Part shown: positions 23,705 to 33,382 of the stretch, one piece after another
Layout of the letters: every line of letters begins with the position of its first letter
How positions within the stretch are numbered: position 1 is the first letter of the stretch
Assembly (NCBI RefSeq): GCF_001434405.1
Contig: NZ_AZFT01000053.1
Coordinates: forward strand, 372,001-436,000
Direction: 5' to 3'
DNA length: 64,000 nt
From: Ligilactobacillus apodemi DSM 16634 = JCM 16172
GTDB taxonomy: Bacteria; Bacillota; Bacilli; Lactobacillales; Lactobacillaceae
Position numbers and translations under genes: made by a program
The notes under the pieces: generated by a model
Seen by the model: the letters and a program-made list of their open reading frames with translations, nothing else
The model's database searches: none
Told to the model about the DNA's origin: nothing

Positions 23705-26131
23705 ATGGCTGAATATGCACAAGTGATCGTTGATGTCCCAACGATGCAAACCAATCGCCCATATACTTATAAAATTCCCACAAAATTGCAGTCACAACTT
23801 GAATGTGGGATGCGAGTCATTGTACCTTTTGGCAAGGGTGAACGCAAGATCCAAGGATTTGTGGTCGGTTTTGCGACCAAAGAAGAGTTTGTAGAAAATA
23901 TTGAAATCAAAGAAATTATCAGTACGATGGATCTAGCGCCAGTCCTGGCAAAAGAAGGGCTACTTCTAGCAGATTGGTTAGCGCAAAAAACATTTTCTTT
24001 TAAAATTAGTTGTTTACAAGCGATGTTACCTAATGTGATGCGCGCAAGTTACACTAAAAAACTAAGGGTCCTTTCACCTGAATTACTTTCTGATGAAGTG
24101 AAACTATTTTTTGCCGGTCAAGCGGAAGTTGAATTTAATGAAGAGCAGCTTTCGACAAAACTACTACGTGAATTAACCTTGTTAAGGAAAAAAGATGCTT
24201 TAGAAGTTATTTATCAAGTAAATGATCGAGCTAAACCAAAAATGGTTATGATGATCACTTCACTAGTTACAAGAGAAAATTATGAAATGCTAAAAAAACA
24301 AGTTCGTAAAAACGCGACTCGTCAGCTTGAGTTATTAGCCTTTTTAGCGCAAAAATCAGGGCAAACCTTTGCACGCTCAGAATTACCAACAAATTTAGTG
24401 CAAACTTTAAGCCAACTAAAAAAAGCTGCTGAACTTGGTTGGATCAAGTTGGAAGAAAAAGAAGCTTATCGTGATCCATATGCCACTAAAGAAGTTCAAA
24501 AGACGCAACCACAAAAATTAACTGCTGAACAACAAGTAGCAGTAGATGCTGTTTCACAAGCAATTGATGCTAAACAAGCCCAACCTTTTTTATTACAAGG
24601 GGTAACTGGGAGTGGAAAAACAGAAGTCTATTTGCAAACTATCGCTCATGCTTTGAAAAATGGTCAAACAGCTTTGATGCTTGTCCCTGAAATATCTTTG
24701 ACCCCCCAAATGGTCCAAAGAGTTAAAGCACGCTTTGGGAGTCAAGTTGCCATGCTTCACAGTGCACTATCAGATGGTGAACGCTATGATGAGTGGCGAC
24801 GGATCGAACGAAAAGAAGCTAAAGTTGTTGTTGGGGCACGCTCGGCGGTATTTGCTCCCGTCAGTGATTTAGGCGTGATCATTGTTGATGAAGAACACGA
24901 AACAAGTTACAAACAAGAAGATATGCCCCGTTATCATGCACGGAATGTAGTATTATGGCGTGCTAAGTATCATCACTGTCCCGTTATTTTAGGATCGGCT
25001 ACACCGGCGCTTGAAACTAGAGCACGGGCACAAAAGGGCGTTTATCGCCATTTAAAATTGACGAAACGGATCAATGGTAATGCTTTACCACAAGTAGAGT
25101 TAGTTGATATGCGCCAGGCAATCAGAACCGCACCACGTCCAGATTTTTCGGAAGTTTTATTGGCGCAGATCAAAGAACGTTTAGCTCGTAACGAACAAGT
25201 TGTTTTAATGTTAAATCGGCGTGGTTATTCTTCGTTTGTACTTTGTCGGGAATGTGGCTTTGTTTTGAAGTGTCCTAATTGTGACGTTTCTTTAACATTG
25301 CATATGGATACGCACTCAATGAAATGTCATTATTGTGGACATGAAGAAGCAATTCCCCAGAGATGTCCTAGTTGTAATAGTAAAAAGATCCAATATTATG
25401 GAACGGGAACGCAGAAAGTTCAAGCAGAACTAGAAAAGTTACTCCCAAACGCGCGGATTTTACGTATGGATGTTGATACGACACGTAAAAAAGGTGCCCA
25501 TGAACGGTTACTGGCAAAATTTGGCGCACATGAAGCCGATATTTTACTAGGGACGCAGATGATCGCAAAGGGATTAGATTTTCCTAATGTAACGTTAGTA
25601 GGAGTCTTAAATGCTGACACTGCTTTGGGATTGCCAGATTACCGATCAAGTGAGCGAACATTTCAGTTATTGACCCAAGTGAGTGGGCGTGCAGGACGTG
25701 CAGATAAAAGTGGTCAAGTAGTGATCCAAACTTATAATCCGGAGCACTATGCGATCCAGTTAGCTTGTAAACAAGATTATGAACGCTTTTTCTTTTATGA
25801 AATGAATTTGCGTCATTTAAATCACTATCCACCGTATTACTATACGATCAGGTTAACAGTTAGCGCAAAAACTGAGGCAGCCGCGGCTAAAGAAAGTTTT
25901 GCGATCAAAAAGTCCTTAGATCAATGTTTAAGCCCTGAGGCAATTGTCTTAGGACCAACGCCTAGTTCGATTTTACGGATCAACAATCGGTTTTATTACC
26001 AATTAGTGATAAAATATAAGAGTGAACCTGCACTTGAAACTTATTTGCACGAGTTATTGTTGCAAAGTCAGCAGGGTGAAAGAAAAGGGATCCAGGTCGT
26101 GATCGATCGTGACCCGGTCAATTTCTTATAA
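23705..26131 (+). CDS. priA: primosomal protein N', replication restart helicase
   Basis: A 3'-5' DNA helicase that reloads the replisome at stalled forks. An N-terminal DNA-binding domain (~1-110) precedes the helicase with Walker A GVTGSGKTEVY and Walker B DEEH. Two zinc-binding clusters follow: CRECGFVLKCPNC and CHYCGHEEAIPQRCPSC. The C-terminal motif SGRAGRADKSGQV is helicase motif VI. At 808 residues it is full length. It begins 1 nt after coaBC, and the coaBC-priA-fmt-rsmB order is conserved in Firmicutes. Confidence 0.96.
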   Translation: MAEYAQVIVDVPTMQTNRPYTYKIPTKLQSQLECGMRVIVPFGKGERKIQGFVVGFATKEEFVENIEIKEIISTMDLAPVLAKEGLLLADWLAQKTFSFKISCLQAMLPNVMRASYTKKLRVLSPELLSDEVKLFFAGQAEVEFNEEQLSTKLLRELTLLRKKDALEVIYQVNDRAKPKMVMMITSLVTRENYEMLKKQVRKNATRQLELLAFLAQKSGQTFARSELPTNLVQTLSQLKKAAELGWIKLEEKEAYRDPYATKEVQKTQPQKLTAEQQVAVDAVSQAIDAKQAQPFLLQGVTGSGKTEVYLQTIAHALKNGQTALMLVPEISLTPQMVQRVKARFGSQVAMLHSALSDGERYDEWRRIERKEAKVVVGARSAVFAPVSDLGVIIVDEEHETSYKQEDMPRYHARNVVLWRAKYHHCPVILGSATPALETRARAQKGVYRHLKLTKRINGNALPQVELVDMRQAIRTAPRPDFSEVLLAQIKERLARNEQVVLMLNRRGYSSFVLCRECGFVLKCPNCDVSLTLHMDTHSMKCHYCGHEEAIPQRCPSCNSKKIQYYGTGTQKVQAELEKLLPNARILRMDVDTTRKKGAHERLLAKFGAHEADILLGTQMIAKGLDFPNVTLVGVLNADTALGLPDYRSSERTFQLLTQVSGRAGRADKSGQVVIQTYNPEHYAIQLACKQDYERFFFYEMNLRHLNHYPPYYYTIRLTVSAKTEAAAAKESFAIKKSLDQCLSPEAIVLGPTPSSILRINNRFYYQLVIKYKSEPALETYLHELLLQSQQGERKGIQVVIDRDPVNFL

Positions 26132-26162
26132 GTAATTAAAGAGATAAAAGGATGAATTAAAA

Positions 26163-27128
26163 ATGACATCAGTTGTATTTATGGGAACACCAGCTTTTGC
26201 TGCCCCAATTTTAGAAGGTCTGATCAACGCAGATTATGACGTTAAAGCAGTGGTGACACAACCAGATCGCTATACCGGAAGAAAAAGAGTTTTAACTGCT
26301 TCTCCAGTTAAACAAATAGCGCAAAAATATGATATTCCAGTATTACAACCAGAAAAAATCTCTGGTAGTGAGGAAATGCAAAAAATTATCGAATTGGCGC
26401 CAGATTTGATCGTTACTGCTGCTTTTGGGCAATTTTTACCCATGAAATTGATCGAAGCTGCTAAAATAGGTGCGATCAATGTTCATGGTTCATTATTGCC
26501 TAAATATCGTGGGGGTGCCCCAGTTCAATATGCGATCATGAATGGTGAGCAAAAAACTGGCGTAACGATTATTTATATGGTCAAAAAAATGGATGCAGGC
26601 GATATGTTAGCGCAAGCAGAAATGCCAATCAAAAAAGATGATGACACTGCTTCGATCTTTAGTAAAATGAGTATTTTAGGGCGTGATACGCTCTTAGAGC
26701 TGTTACCTGATCTTATTTCTGGTAAGCTAAAAGCTACGCCTCAAGATGAAACACAAGTTGTCTTTTCACCAACGATCAAGCCGGAAGAAGAAACTCTTTC
26801 TTTGGATATGACAGCTCAACAGATCGATTGGAAAGTGCGCGCTTTAAGACCAGCACCAGGGGCTTACTTTGCTGATTTTAAGGGAAAACGGACTAAGCTT
26901 TGGGACGTTGAACCGATCGAAATGAAAAGTGAGTTTGAACCAGGAGTAGTAGCTCATGTTACAAAACATGAATTATATTTAACGGCTGCTGATCATACCG
27001 TCTATCGGATCAATGTTTTACAACCTGCTGGAAAACCAAAATTAAAAATTACCGATTATTTAAATGGAGTGGGCCAAGGATTAAAGGTCGGACAAAAGGT
27101 GATCGTAGATGACAAACAAAATCAATAA
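26163..27128 (+). CDS. fmt: methionyl-tRNA formyltransferase
   Basis: Formylates initiator Met-tRNA using 10-formyl-tetrahydrofolate. The active-site stretch NVHGSLLPKYRGGAPVQ is at ~103-119, with VVTQPDRYTGRKR near the N terminus and a C-terminal OB-type tRNA-binding domain from ~210. The 321-residue length is normal. The next gene, rsmB, overlaps its last 20 nt, implying coupling. Confidence 0.96.
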   Translation: MTSVVFMGTPAFAAPILEGLINADYDVKAVVTQPDRYTGRKRVLTASPVKQIAQKYDIPVLQPEKISGSEEMQKIIELAPDLIVTAAFGQFLPMKLIEAAKIGAINVHGSLLPKYRGGAPVQYAIMNGEQKTGVTIIYMVKKMDAGDMLAQAEMPIKKDDDTASIFSKMSILGRDTLLELLPDLISGKLKATPQDETQVVFSPTIKPEEETLSLDMTAQQIDWKVRALRPAPGAYFADFKGKRTKLWDVEPIEMKSEFEPGVVAHVTKHELYLTAADHTVYRINVLQPAGKPKLKITDYLNGVGQGLKVGQKVIVDDKQNQ

Positions 27129-28452
27129 AACTCCGCGCTACTTGGCAGTCGAATTATTGGAACGCGTTGAAAAAAGTGGCGCTTATTCTAACTTAGCGTT
27201 AAATCAAGCAATTACAAGTAATGACTTAAGTAAGCGCGATGCTCATTTACTGACAAATATCGTGTATGGGGTGATCCAACATAAATTGACTTTGGAATAT
27301 TATTTAGTTCCATTTATCAAAAATCCCCAAAAATTACAAAATTGGGTCAAGCAATTGCTATTAACTGCGCTTTATCAGCAGCTTTATTTGGATAATATTC
27401 CTAAAAGAGCAGTCTTTAATGAAACGATCGAGATCGCTAAGGTTAAAGGTCATGCTGGGATCAGAAAATTTGTGACTGGCGTTTTACATGCGATTGATCG
27501 CAAAGGTTTGCCAAAGATCGAACAGATCAATGATCCGCTTGAACGTTTAAGTGTCAAAACGAGTACGCCATTATGGTTAGTTAAACAACTAGTTAAAGAA
27601 CTGGGCGAAAAAAAGGCCAGCTCGATTTTATCATCAATTAATCAAGCACCTAAGCAAACTATTCGGATAAATACGAAGTTGGAGACTAAAGAACAAGTCA
27701 TTGAAAGTTTGGCTAAAGAACAAATCGTTGCTACGCCAAGTTTGGTGACCCCGTTAGCGTTACAGATCGAATCGGGCTTTATTCCCACAAGCGAGACGTT
27801 TAAGGCTGGTAAAGTGATCGTTCAAGATGAAAGTGCGATGCTTGCAGTTGAATCAATGAATATTGCGCCAAATGACAAGGTACTAGATGCGTGTGCGGCT
27901 CCGGGCGGAAAAACGACCCAAATTGCTGCAAATTTAACAGATGGCATGGTTTATGGGCTAGATATTCATAAGCATAAAGTAAAGCTTATTCAAGAAAATG
28001 CCAAGCGGGCTCAAGTCCAAACACAAGTCCAAGCTAAGCAGTTAGATGCGCGTAAAGTTTCAGAAGTATTTGAAAAAGAGAGTTTTGATAAGATCTTGGT
28101 CGATGCCCCGTGTTCTGGAATCGGGCTGATGCGACGCAAACCGGAAGTTAAGTATGAAAAACAGCTAGCTGATTCTAAAAATCTTCATCGGATTCAAGTA
28201 GAGATTTTAAATGCAGTGGCACCACACTTAAAAGTCGGTGGAATTTTAACATACAGTACTTGCACGATTTTAGATGAAGAAAATCAACAAACTGTGACAG
28301 AATTTTTACAACAGCATCCAGAATTTGAACAGGTAAAAACCCAGACTGCAGCTAATCTAAAACCTGAACGCAAGGAATTAGGCTTGGCGATTTATCCAGA
28401 TGATTATTTATCAGATGGCTTTTATATTGCAACATTAGTAAAGAAGAATTGA
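27109..28452 (+). CDS. rsmB: 16S rRNA (cytosine-967-C5)-methyltransferase
   Basis: SAM-dependent methylation of 16S rRNA C967. An N-terminal NusB-like domain (~1-140) precedes the Rossmann methyltransferase with DACAAPGGKTTQIA and the catalytic cysteines in DAPCSGIGLMRRKPE and YSTCTILDEEN. At 447 residues it is full length. It starts inside the end of fmt and is followed 9 nt later by the stp gene with GAGGTG as ribosome-binding site. Confidence 0.95.
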   Translation: MTNKINKTPRYLAVELLERVEKSGAYSNLALNQAITSNDLSKRDAHLLTNIVYGVIQHKLTLEYYLVPFIKNPQKLQNWVKQLLLTALYQQLYLDNIPKRAVFNETIEIAKVKGHAGIRKFVTGVLHAIDRKGLPKIEQINDPLERLSVKTSTPLWLVKQLVKELGEKKASSILSSINQAPKQTIRINTKLETKEQVIESLAKEQIVATPSLVTPLALQIESGFIPTSETFKAGKVIVQDESAMLAVESMNIAPNDKVLDACAAPGGKTTQIAANLTDGMVYGLDIHKHKVKLIQENAKRAQVQTQVQAKQLDARKVSEVFEKESFDKILVDAPCSGIGLMRRKPEVKYEKQLADSKNLHRIQVEILNAVAPHLKVGGILTYSTCTILDEENQQTVTEFLQQHPEFEQVKTQTAANLKPERKELGLAIYPDDYLSDGFYIATLVKKN

Positions 28453-28461
28453 GGTGTAAAC

Positions 28462-29211
28462 ATGCAGATCGTATATACGAGTGATGTAGGGAAAGTCCGT
28501 AAAGTAAATGAAGATCGTGTAGGGGCTTTTGAGAATAAAAGAGGTCATATTTTAGCACTTGTAGCCGATGGTCTAGGTGGTCATTTAGGTGGCGAAGTTG
28601 CTTCGGATATGGCAGTATCTCATTTAGGTTATTTATTTGAAGAAACATCCTTAGATAATGTGACTGATGCTAGTGAATGGTTAAAAGGGCAAGTAGTCGT
28701 TGAAAACGATAGTATTTTACAGCGGGCAGATCAGTATCAAGATCTTGCTGGCATGGGGACTACACTCGTATGTGCGTTGCTGTTTACTGACAAGGCGATG
28801 ATCTCAAATATTGGTGATAGTCGAGCGTATCGTTTAAGGGATGGTAATTTTGAACAAATCACAGAAGATCATTCATATGTCAATGAATTAGTTAAACGTG
28901 GTGAGATCAGTAAAGAAGAAGCCAAACATCATCCGCATAAAAATATTATTACCCGAACTTTAGGTATCTCTAAGCAAGCAAAGGTCGATTCTCAAGTTGT
29001 TTCTTTACAACAGGGGGATATTTTTCTATTGTGTTCTGATGGGTTGACTAACATGGTCGATGATTTAAAGATTCAAACGATTTTAGTTGATGAGACTACT
29101 AGTTTAGAAAATAAGTGTTCTGAGTTGGTCGACCAGGCCAATTTGGCAGGCGGGTCAGATAATATCACGGTATTACTGATCAAGGTAGATCAAGGGGGCA
29201 AACCAAAATGA
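28462..29211 (+). CDS. stp: PP2C-family Ser/Thr protein phosphatase
   Basis: Dephosphorylates proteins modified by the adjacent PASTA kinase. PP2C motifs are RKVNEDRVG, VADGLGGHLGGEVAS, MGTTLVCAL, IGDSRAYRL, CSDGLTNMV and GGSDNITVLL, with the metal-binding Asp residues all present. The 249-residue length is standard and the protein is soluble. The stop overlaps the kinase start (ATGA), giving a coupled kinase/phosphatase pair that controls cell-wall synthesis and division in relatives. Confidence 0.95.
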   Translation: MQIVYTSDVGKVRKVNEDRVGAFENKRGHILALVADGLGGHLGGEVASDMAVSHLGYLFEETSLDNVTDASEWLKGQVVVENDSILQRADQYQDLAGMGTTLVCALLFTDKAMISNIGDSRAYRLRDGNFEQITEDHSYVNELVKRGEISKEEAKHHPHKNIITRTLGISKQAKVDSQVVSLQQGDIFLLCSDGLTNMVDDLKIQTILVDETTSLENKCSELVDQANLAGGSDNITVLLIKVDQGGKPK

Positions 29212-30890
29212 GAAGTGGCTACATCTTGGGTGGCCGCTATCAAATGATACGAACCCTTGGTGAAGGTGGAATGGCAAATGTTTACTTGGCCCATGATCTA
29301 ATTTTAAAACGTGATGTGGCAGTAAAACTTTTGCGCCTAGATCTACGCGATGATAAATCTGCAGTGCGTCGCTTTCATCGTGAAGCAAATTCGTTGATCG
29401 AGCTTGATAACCCACATATCGTTGAAATCTTTGATGTGGGTGAAGAACAAGGCATGCAATACTTAGTGATGGAATATGTTAAGGGAACAGACCTAAAACA
29501 ATACATTGAAAAAAATAGGCCCCTAAGTTATGAGCATGTAATAAAGATCATGGAACAGATCTTAAATGCAGTTTTGGAGGCTCATAATCATGGCATTATT
29601 CACCGTGATCTCAAGCCCCAAAATATTTTGATGGATGAAGCAGGTAATGTAAAGATTACCGATTTTGGAATTGCAGTTGCGGTCGCAGAAGAAACAATGA
29701 CAAGGACCAATACTTTGATGGGATCTGTTCACTATATTTCACCAGAACAAGCTAGGGGTAGTATGATCACGCAACAATCCGATATTTACTCGTTAGGGAT
29801 AATCTTATTTGAAATGCTAACAGGACATGTGCCGTATGATGGTGAGACGGCTGTTTCTATCGTGTTGAAACATTATCGCAGCCAAATGCCATCACCGCGC
29901 TTATATGACGAGAATATTCCCCAAGCCTTAGAAAATATCGTCTTGCATGCAACTGCTAAAAATTTAGCGGAGCGTTACCAAAATGTGCGTGAGATGGCAG
30001 CTGATTTAAAAACTTGTTTAGCTGAAGAACGCAAGTCAGAAGCTAAGTGGCGACCACAAAAAGTCGTGGATGATGAAACGAAAATCTTACCTGATTTTTT
30101 TGCAGCTGATTTAGCTAAGAAAAACTTAGCTGAAACGATTGAAATTCACTCAGACATTGCTAACACAAAACCACCTAAGCTAAAGAAAAAGGGTAAAAAA
30201 AGAAAACTAGTAAGATTTTTTGTGATGTTCGTGATTTTACTTATTTTGGGGGTATTAGCCTATCTGTATTTTATTCCTAAAGAAATCAGCATGCCTAATT
30301 TAAAAGGAATGCATCAAAGAGAAGCAATGCAACTTTTAAAGAGCCAAAAATTGACCCTGGGTAAAGTCAGTTACCAATATGACTCACATTACGATGCGGG
30401 ATGTATTAGTGCAACAACTCCTAGTAGCGGGACTAAAATCAAACAGTGGAGTGAAGTGGACATAGTTTTGTCGAAAGGTGTCCAAAAAAAGGCGTTTGGT
30501 GACTATCGCCGACGCTCTTATAGCGATGTTAGTCAACGGCTAAAGAAACAAGGTGTAACCGTCAAAAAGAAGTCGCAATATTCTGACAGTGTGGCACGTG
30601 GTGAAATTATTGCACAATCGATCTCACCTACAAAAAAAGTTGATTTTTCAAAAACAACGGTCACTTTTACGGTCAGCAAAGGACCTAATACGGAAGGTAT
30701 GCGTGATTTGATCGGTTATACGCTAAGTGAAGTTAAAGCGTATGCCGAAGAATGCGGCTTAACATTAGTGGTAAAAAAAGAAAAAGTTACTACGGAAATC
30801 GAAAAAAATACGGTGATCAGTCAAGAGCCTCCTGTTGGCACACCACTTCATGCTGGCGATGTCTTGGAAGTTACCGTAGCAAAAAGTTAA
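29208..30890 (+). CDS. prkC: PASTA-domain Ser/Thr protein kinase (PrkC/Stk type)
   Basis: A membrane kinase sensing cell-wall fragments or lipid II. The cytoplasmic kinase domain (~10-270) has GEGGMANVYLA, HRDLKPQNIL, DFGIA and the activation-loop threonines in TMTRTNTLMG. A basic juxtamembrane stretch and one membrane helix (~335-358) follow, and then three extracellular PASTA repeats to the C terminus, the second beginning FGDYRRRSYSDV. At 560 residues it is slightly short because it has three rather than four or more repeats. It is coupled to stp. Confidence 0.95.
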   Translation: MRSGYILGGRYQMIRTLGEGGMANVYLAHDLILKRDVAVKLLRLDLRDDKSAVRRFHREANSLIELDNPHIVEIFDVGEEQGMQYLVMEYVKGTDLKQYIEKNRPLSYEHVIKIMEQILNAVLEAHNHGIIHRDLKPQNILMDEAGNVKITDFGIAVAVAEETMTRTNTLMGSVHYISPEQARGSMITQQSDIYSLGIILFEMLTGHVPYDGETAVSIVLKHYRSQMPSPRLYDENIPQALENIVLHATAKNLAERYQNVREMAADLKTCLAEERKSEAKWRPQKVVDDETKILPDFFAADLAKKNLAETIEIHSDIANTKPPKLKKKGKKRKLVRFFVMFVILLILGVLAYLYFIPKEISMPNLKGMHQREAMQLLKSQKLTLGKVSYQYDSHYDAGCISATTPSSGTKIKQWSEVDIVLSKGVQKKAFGDYRRRSYSDVSQRLKKQGVTVKKKSQYSDSVARGEIIAQSISPTKKVDFSKTTVTFTVSKGPNTEGMRDLIGYTLSEVKAYAEECGLTLVVKKEKVTTEIEKNTVISQEPPVGTPLHAGDVLEVTVAKS

Positions 30891-30907
30891 GAAAGGTGAT
30901 AAATTAA

Positions 30908-31795
30908 TTGACAAAAGGACAAATTAGACAATCTTTAAGCGGTTATTATGATGTTGTTACCGAAGATGGAGCAGAATATCGTACACGAGCACGGGGAAAT
31001 TTCCGGAAAAAAAAACAAACGCCATTAGTAGGTGATTTTGTAGAATTTAAAGCAGATAAGGTCGACGAAGGCTATATTTTAGAGATTTATCCGCGGAAAA
31101 ATCAATTAATCCGTCCACCAATGGCTAATATTGATACGGCTATCGTAGTAACTGCCTGTGTGGAACCAGATTTTTCTAGTAATCTGCTCGATCGTCAATT
31201 GGTAATGCTTGAAGCAAATCAAGTTTCACCGGTGTTATATTTTTCTAAATTTGATCTTTTAGATGAGACTAAAGCTAAAAAAATTACGGAAATAGTTGAG
31301 TATTATCGCCAATTTTACCCAGTTTATTTAGGGGGGCTACCAGCTGACCAAAATGTTTTAACTGAAATGCTTGCTAACCTTCATCAGCAAGTTATCGTCG
31401 TAATGGGACAAACAGGGGCAGGCAAGTCAACTTTATTAAACCAATTAAAGCCCAACCTAAATTTAGCTACCGGTGAGATCTCCAAGGCTTTGAGTCGGGG
31501 AAGACATACGACCCGTAAGGTTTCTTTGCTTCCAATCGGTGATAACTTATTAGCTGATACACCAGGTTTTTCGTCCTTTGAATTACTTGATATTGACAAG
31601 GAATCTTTACCGTTACTATTTCCAGATTTTACGGTATTACAAGCAGGATGTAAATTTAGGGGATGTTTACATATCAATGAACCTAAATGTGCAGTCAAAG
31701 AAGCCGTTTTAAGTGAAAAAATCTTGCCTAGTCGTTATGATAATTATAAACATTTCTATGAGGCGATCATTAATCAAAAACCAAAATATCGCTAA
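30908..31795 (+). CDS. rsgA: ribosome small-subunit biogenesis GTPase RsgA
   Basis: A circularly permuted GTPase that checks late 30S maturation. An OB domain (~1-65) precedes the G domain, in which G4 (YFSKFDLL) comes before G1 (GQTGAGKSTLLN) and G3 (DTPGFSSFEL). The C-terminal zinc cluster is CKFRGCLHINEPKC. It starts at TTG, spaced by ATAAATTAA after GAAAGGTG. The 295-residue length is typical. The operon stp-prkC-rsgA-rpe-thiN is conserved across Firmicutes. Confidence 0.95.
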   Translation: MTKGQIRQSLSGYYDVVTEDGAEYRTRARGNFRKKKQTPLVGDFVEFKADKVDEGYILEIYPRKNQLIRPPMANIDTAIVVTACVEPDFSSNLLDRQLVMLEANQVSPVLYFSKFDLLDETKAKKITEIVEYYRQFYPVYLGGLPADQNVLTEMLANLHQQVIVVMGQTGAGKSTLLNQLKPNLNLATGEISKALSRGRHTTRKVSLLPIGDNLLADTPGFSSFELLDIDKESLPLLFPDFTVLQAGCKFRGCLHINEPKCAVKEAVLSEKILPSRYDNYKHFYEAIINQKPKYR

Positions 31796-31849
31796 AACAG
31801 GTGGAGTCATGTGTGAACCTGAAATAGAGTTAGAAAAGTAGAATTAATT

Positions 31850-31924
31850 GAAAGGAAAGCTATGTAAACTCCAAGAATAATAATTGATTATTCTGTTACA
31901 ATACATAGTCAAGAGAAAGTCATG
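31850..31924 (+). promoter_or_regulatory. SD-hairpin-start leader of rpe (copy 4 of 7)
   Basis: GAAAGGA (31850-31856), 2 nt, stem GCTATGTA (31859-31866) with TACATAGT (31902-31909; one G-U pair). Inside is a perfect 8-bp stem, AGAATAAT (31874-31881) with ATTATTCT (31887-31894). ATG follows the outer stem by 12 nt, so looped-out spacing is 14 nt versus 65 nt linear. An ATG in the 5' arm is followed at once by TAA. Confidence 0.7.
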
Positions 31925-32575
31925 AAAATCGCACCTTCAATTTTAAGTGCAAATTTTGCTGAATTAAAAAAAGATGTTTCCACAGTCGAACAAGCAGGCG
32001 CAGAGTACCTGCATATTGATATCATGGATGGTCATTTTGTTGAAAACTTAACGTTTGGTGCTAATGTTGTGCAAGCATTGCGCCCTTATTCCAAACTTGT
32101 TTTTGATTGTCATTTGATGGTTGATCGTCCAGAAGATTATATTTCCGAGTTGGCTACTGCTGGTGCCGATGTAATCGGGGTCCATATTGAAGCTACTCCT
32201 CATATTCACCGGGTGTTAAGCCAAATCAAAGCAGCTGGTGTTAAAGCTGAAGTTGTTATTAATCCAGGGACGCCAGTTTCAATGATAACCGAAGTTTTGC
32301 CTTTAGTTGATCAAGTTTTAGTTATGACAGTTGATCCTGGCTTTGGTGGACAAGCATTTTTACCTGAAACTCTCAAAAAAGTAGAAGAATTAGCGCAATA
32401 TAAACGTGATACAGGCGCACAATTTGAAATTGAAGTTGATGGTGGCATCAATGACGAAACGATCAAACAAGCAGCTAAAGCAGGAGCAACCGTTGCCGTA
32501 GCTGGGTCGTATGTTTTTGGAGATGAACCAGCTAAAAAAGTAGCTTTATTAAAGGCAGCTGTGGCAGATCAATGA
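31922..32575 (+). CDS. rpe: ribulose-phosphate 3-epimerase
   Basis: Interconverts ribulose 5-phosphate and xylulose 5-phosphate in the pentose phosphate/phosphoketolase route. A TIM barrel with APSILSANFAEL at the N terminus, the metal/catalytic segment HIDIMDGHFVENLTFG, MTVDPGFGGQAF and the phosphate-binding IEVDGGIN. The 217-residue length is normal. The ATG has only AAGAGAAAG nearby, so the GAAAGGA before the hairpin is probably the true ribosome-binding site. It overlaps thiN by 4 nt. Confidence 0.96.
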   Translation: MKIAPSILSANFAELKKDVSTVEQAGAEYLHIDIMDGHFVENLTFGANVVQALRPYSKLVFDCHLMVDRPEDYISELATAGADVIGVHIEATPHIHRVLSQIKAAGVKAEVVINPGTPVSMITEVLPLVDQVLVMTVDPGFGGQAFLPETLKKVEELAQYKRDTGAQFEIEVDGGINDETIKQAAKAGATVAVAGSYVFGDEPAKKVALLKAAVADQ

Positions 32576-33219
32576 TCGTGAATTTATTGGTGGGTGGTCC
32601 AAGGGAATTTCTCCCCATTGATATTTTTAACAATATGGCAAATGAAATTTGGGTCGGTGCTGATTTAGGTGCTGTGCGTTTGTGTGAAGCTGGGATCAAG
32701 CCAGCGTTTTCAGTTGGTGATTTTGATACTGCAACACCTAAACAAACCCAACTTGTTAAAAATATGAGTTTAGATTTGGTAACATTACCAGCGCAAAAAG
32801 ACTATACGGATACAGAAGTCGCATTACTTGAGATCCAAAAACGCTACCGCCCAACTGAAATCAGGGTATACGGTGCAACTGGTGGTCGAATCGATCATTT
32901 GTTGGCCAACTTGTTGAGCGTTTTGCGGTTAGATTTTCCGCTATTTGTCGAAAAAGTAAAATTTTATGATCGGCAAAACAATATTAGTTTTTATTTGCCC
33001 GGAGAATATGAATTGATCCAGATACCGACCATGAAATATCTCTCTTTTGTGACTTTGACGTCGGTAAAAGATTTGACCTTGCCCGATGAGAAGTATCAAC
33101 TTTTTGAGCACGACGCCGAACTTCCGCTAGCATATATCAGCAATGAATTTGTTGGTAAAAAGGCACACTTTTCCTTTACCGAAGGGATAATTTGTGTTAT
33201 TCAAAGTAAAGATAAATAA
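32572..33219 (+). CDS. thiN: thiamine pyrophosphokinase
   Basis: Converts thiamine to thiamine pyrophosphate with ATP. The N-terminal domain has GADLGAVRLCEAGIKPAFSVGDFDT, followed by PAQKDYTDTEVAL and YGATGGRIDHLLANL, the catalytic motifs of the family; a small C-terminal thiamine-binding domain follows. The 215-residue length fits. The start overlaps the rpe stop (ATGA). It is the last gene of the stp-thiN block and a terminator follows. Confidence 0.94.
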   Translation: MIVNLLVGGPREFLPIDIFNNMANEIWVGADLGAVRLCEAGIKPAFSVGDFDTATPKQTQLVKNMSLDLVTLPAQKDYTDTEVALLEIQKRYRPTEIRVYGATGGRIDHLLANLLSVLRLDFPLFVEKVKFYDRQNNISFYLPGEYELIQIPTMKYLSFVTLTSVKDLTLPDEKYQLFEHDAELPLAYISNEFVGKKAHFSFTEGIICVIQSKDK

Positions 33220-33227
33220 TCTCTTGC

Positions 33228-33275
33228 TAAGACAAAGTATTTTGCTGTATAAGCAATGCTTTGTCTTATTTTAGT
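33228..33275 (+). terminator. terminator after thiN
   Basis: TAAGACAAAG pairs with CTTTGTCTTA, with an inner TTGCT/AGCAA stem, then TTTTAG. The T-run is short. Confidence 0.7.
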
Positions 33276-33298
33276 GGAATCAACATTAATTATAAAAG

Positions 33299-33328
33299 TT
33301 GCGTCCTAATTATTATTTAAAGTAAAAT
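33299..33328 (+). promoter_or_regulatory. candidate promoter of the oppA-like gene
   Basis: TTGCGT and TAAAAT with an 18-nt spacer, 54 nt before the GTG start. Confidence 0.45.
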
Positions 33329-33382
33329 TAATTAAGGATAAGGTTTTTTAAGGGGATTTTTTCAGGGAGAGGTGTATTTTAG

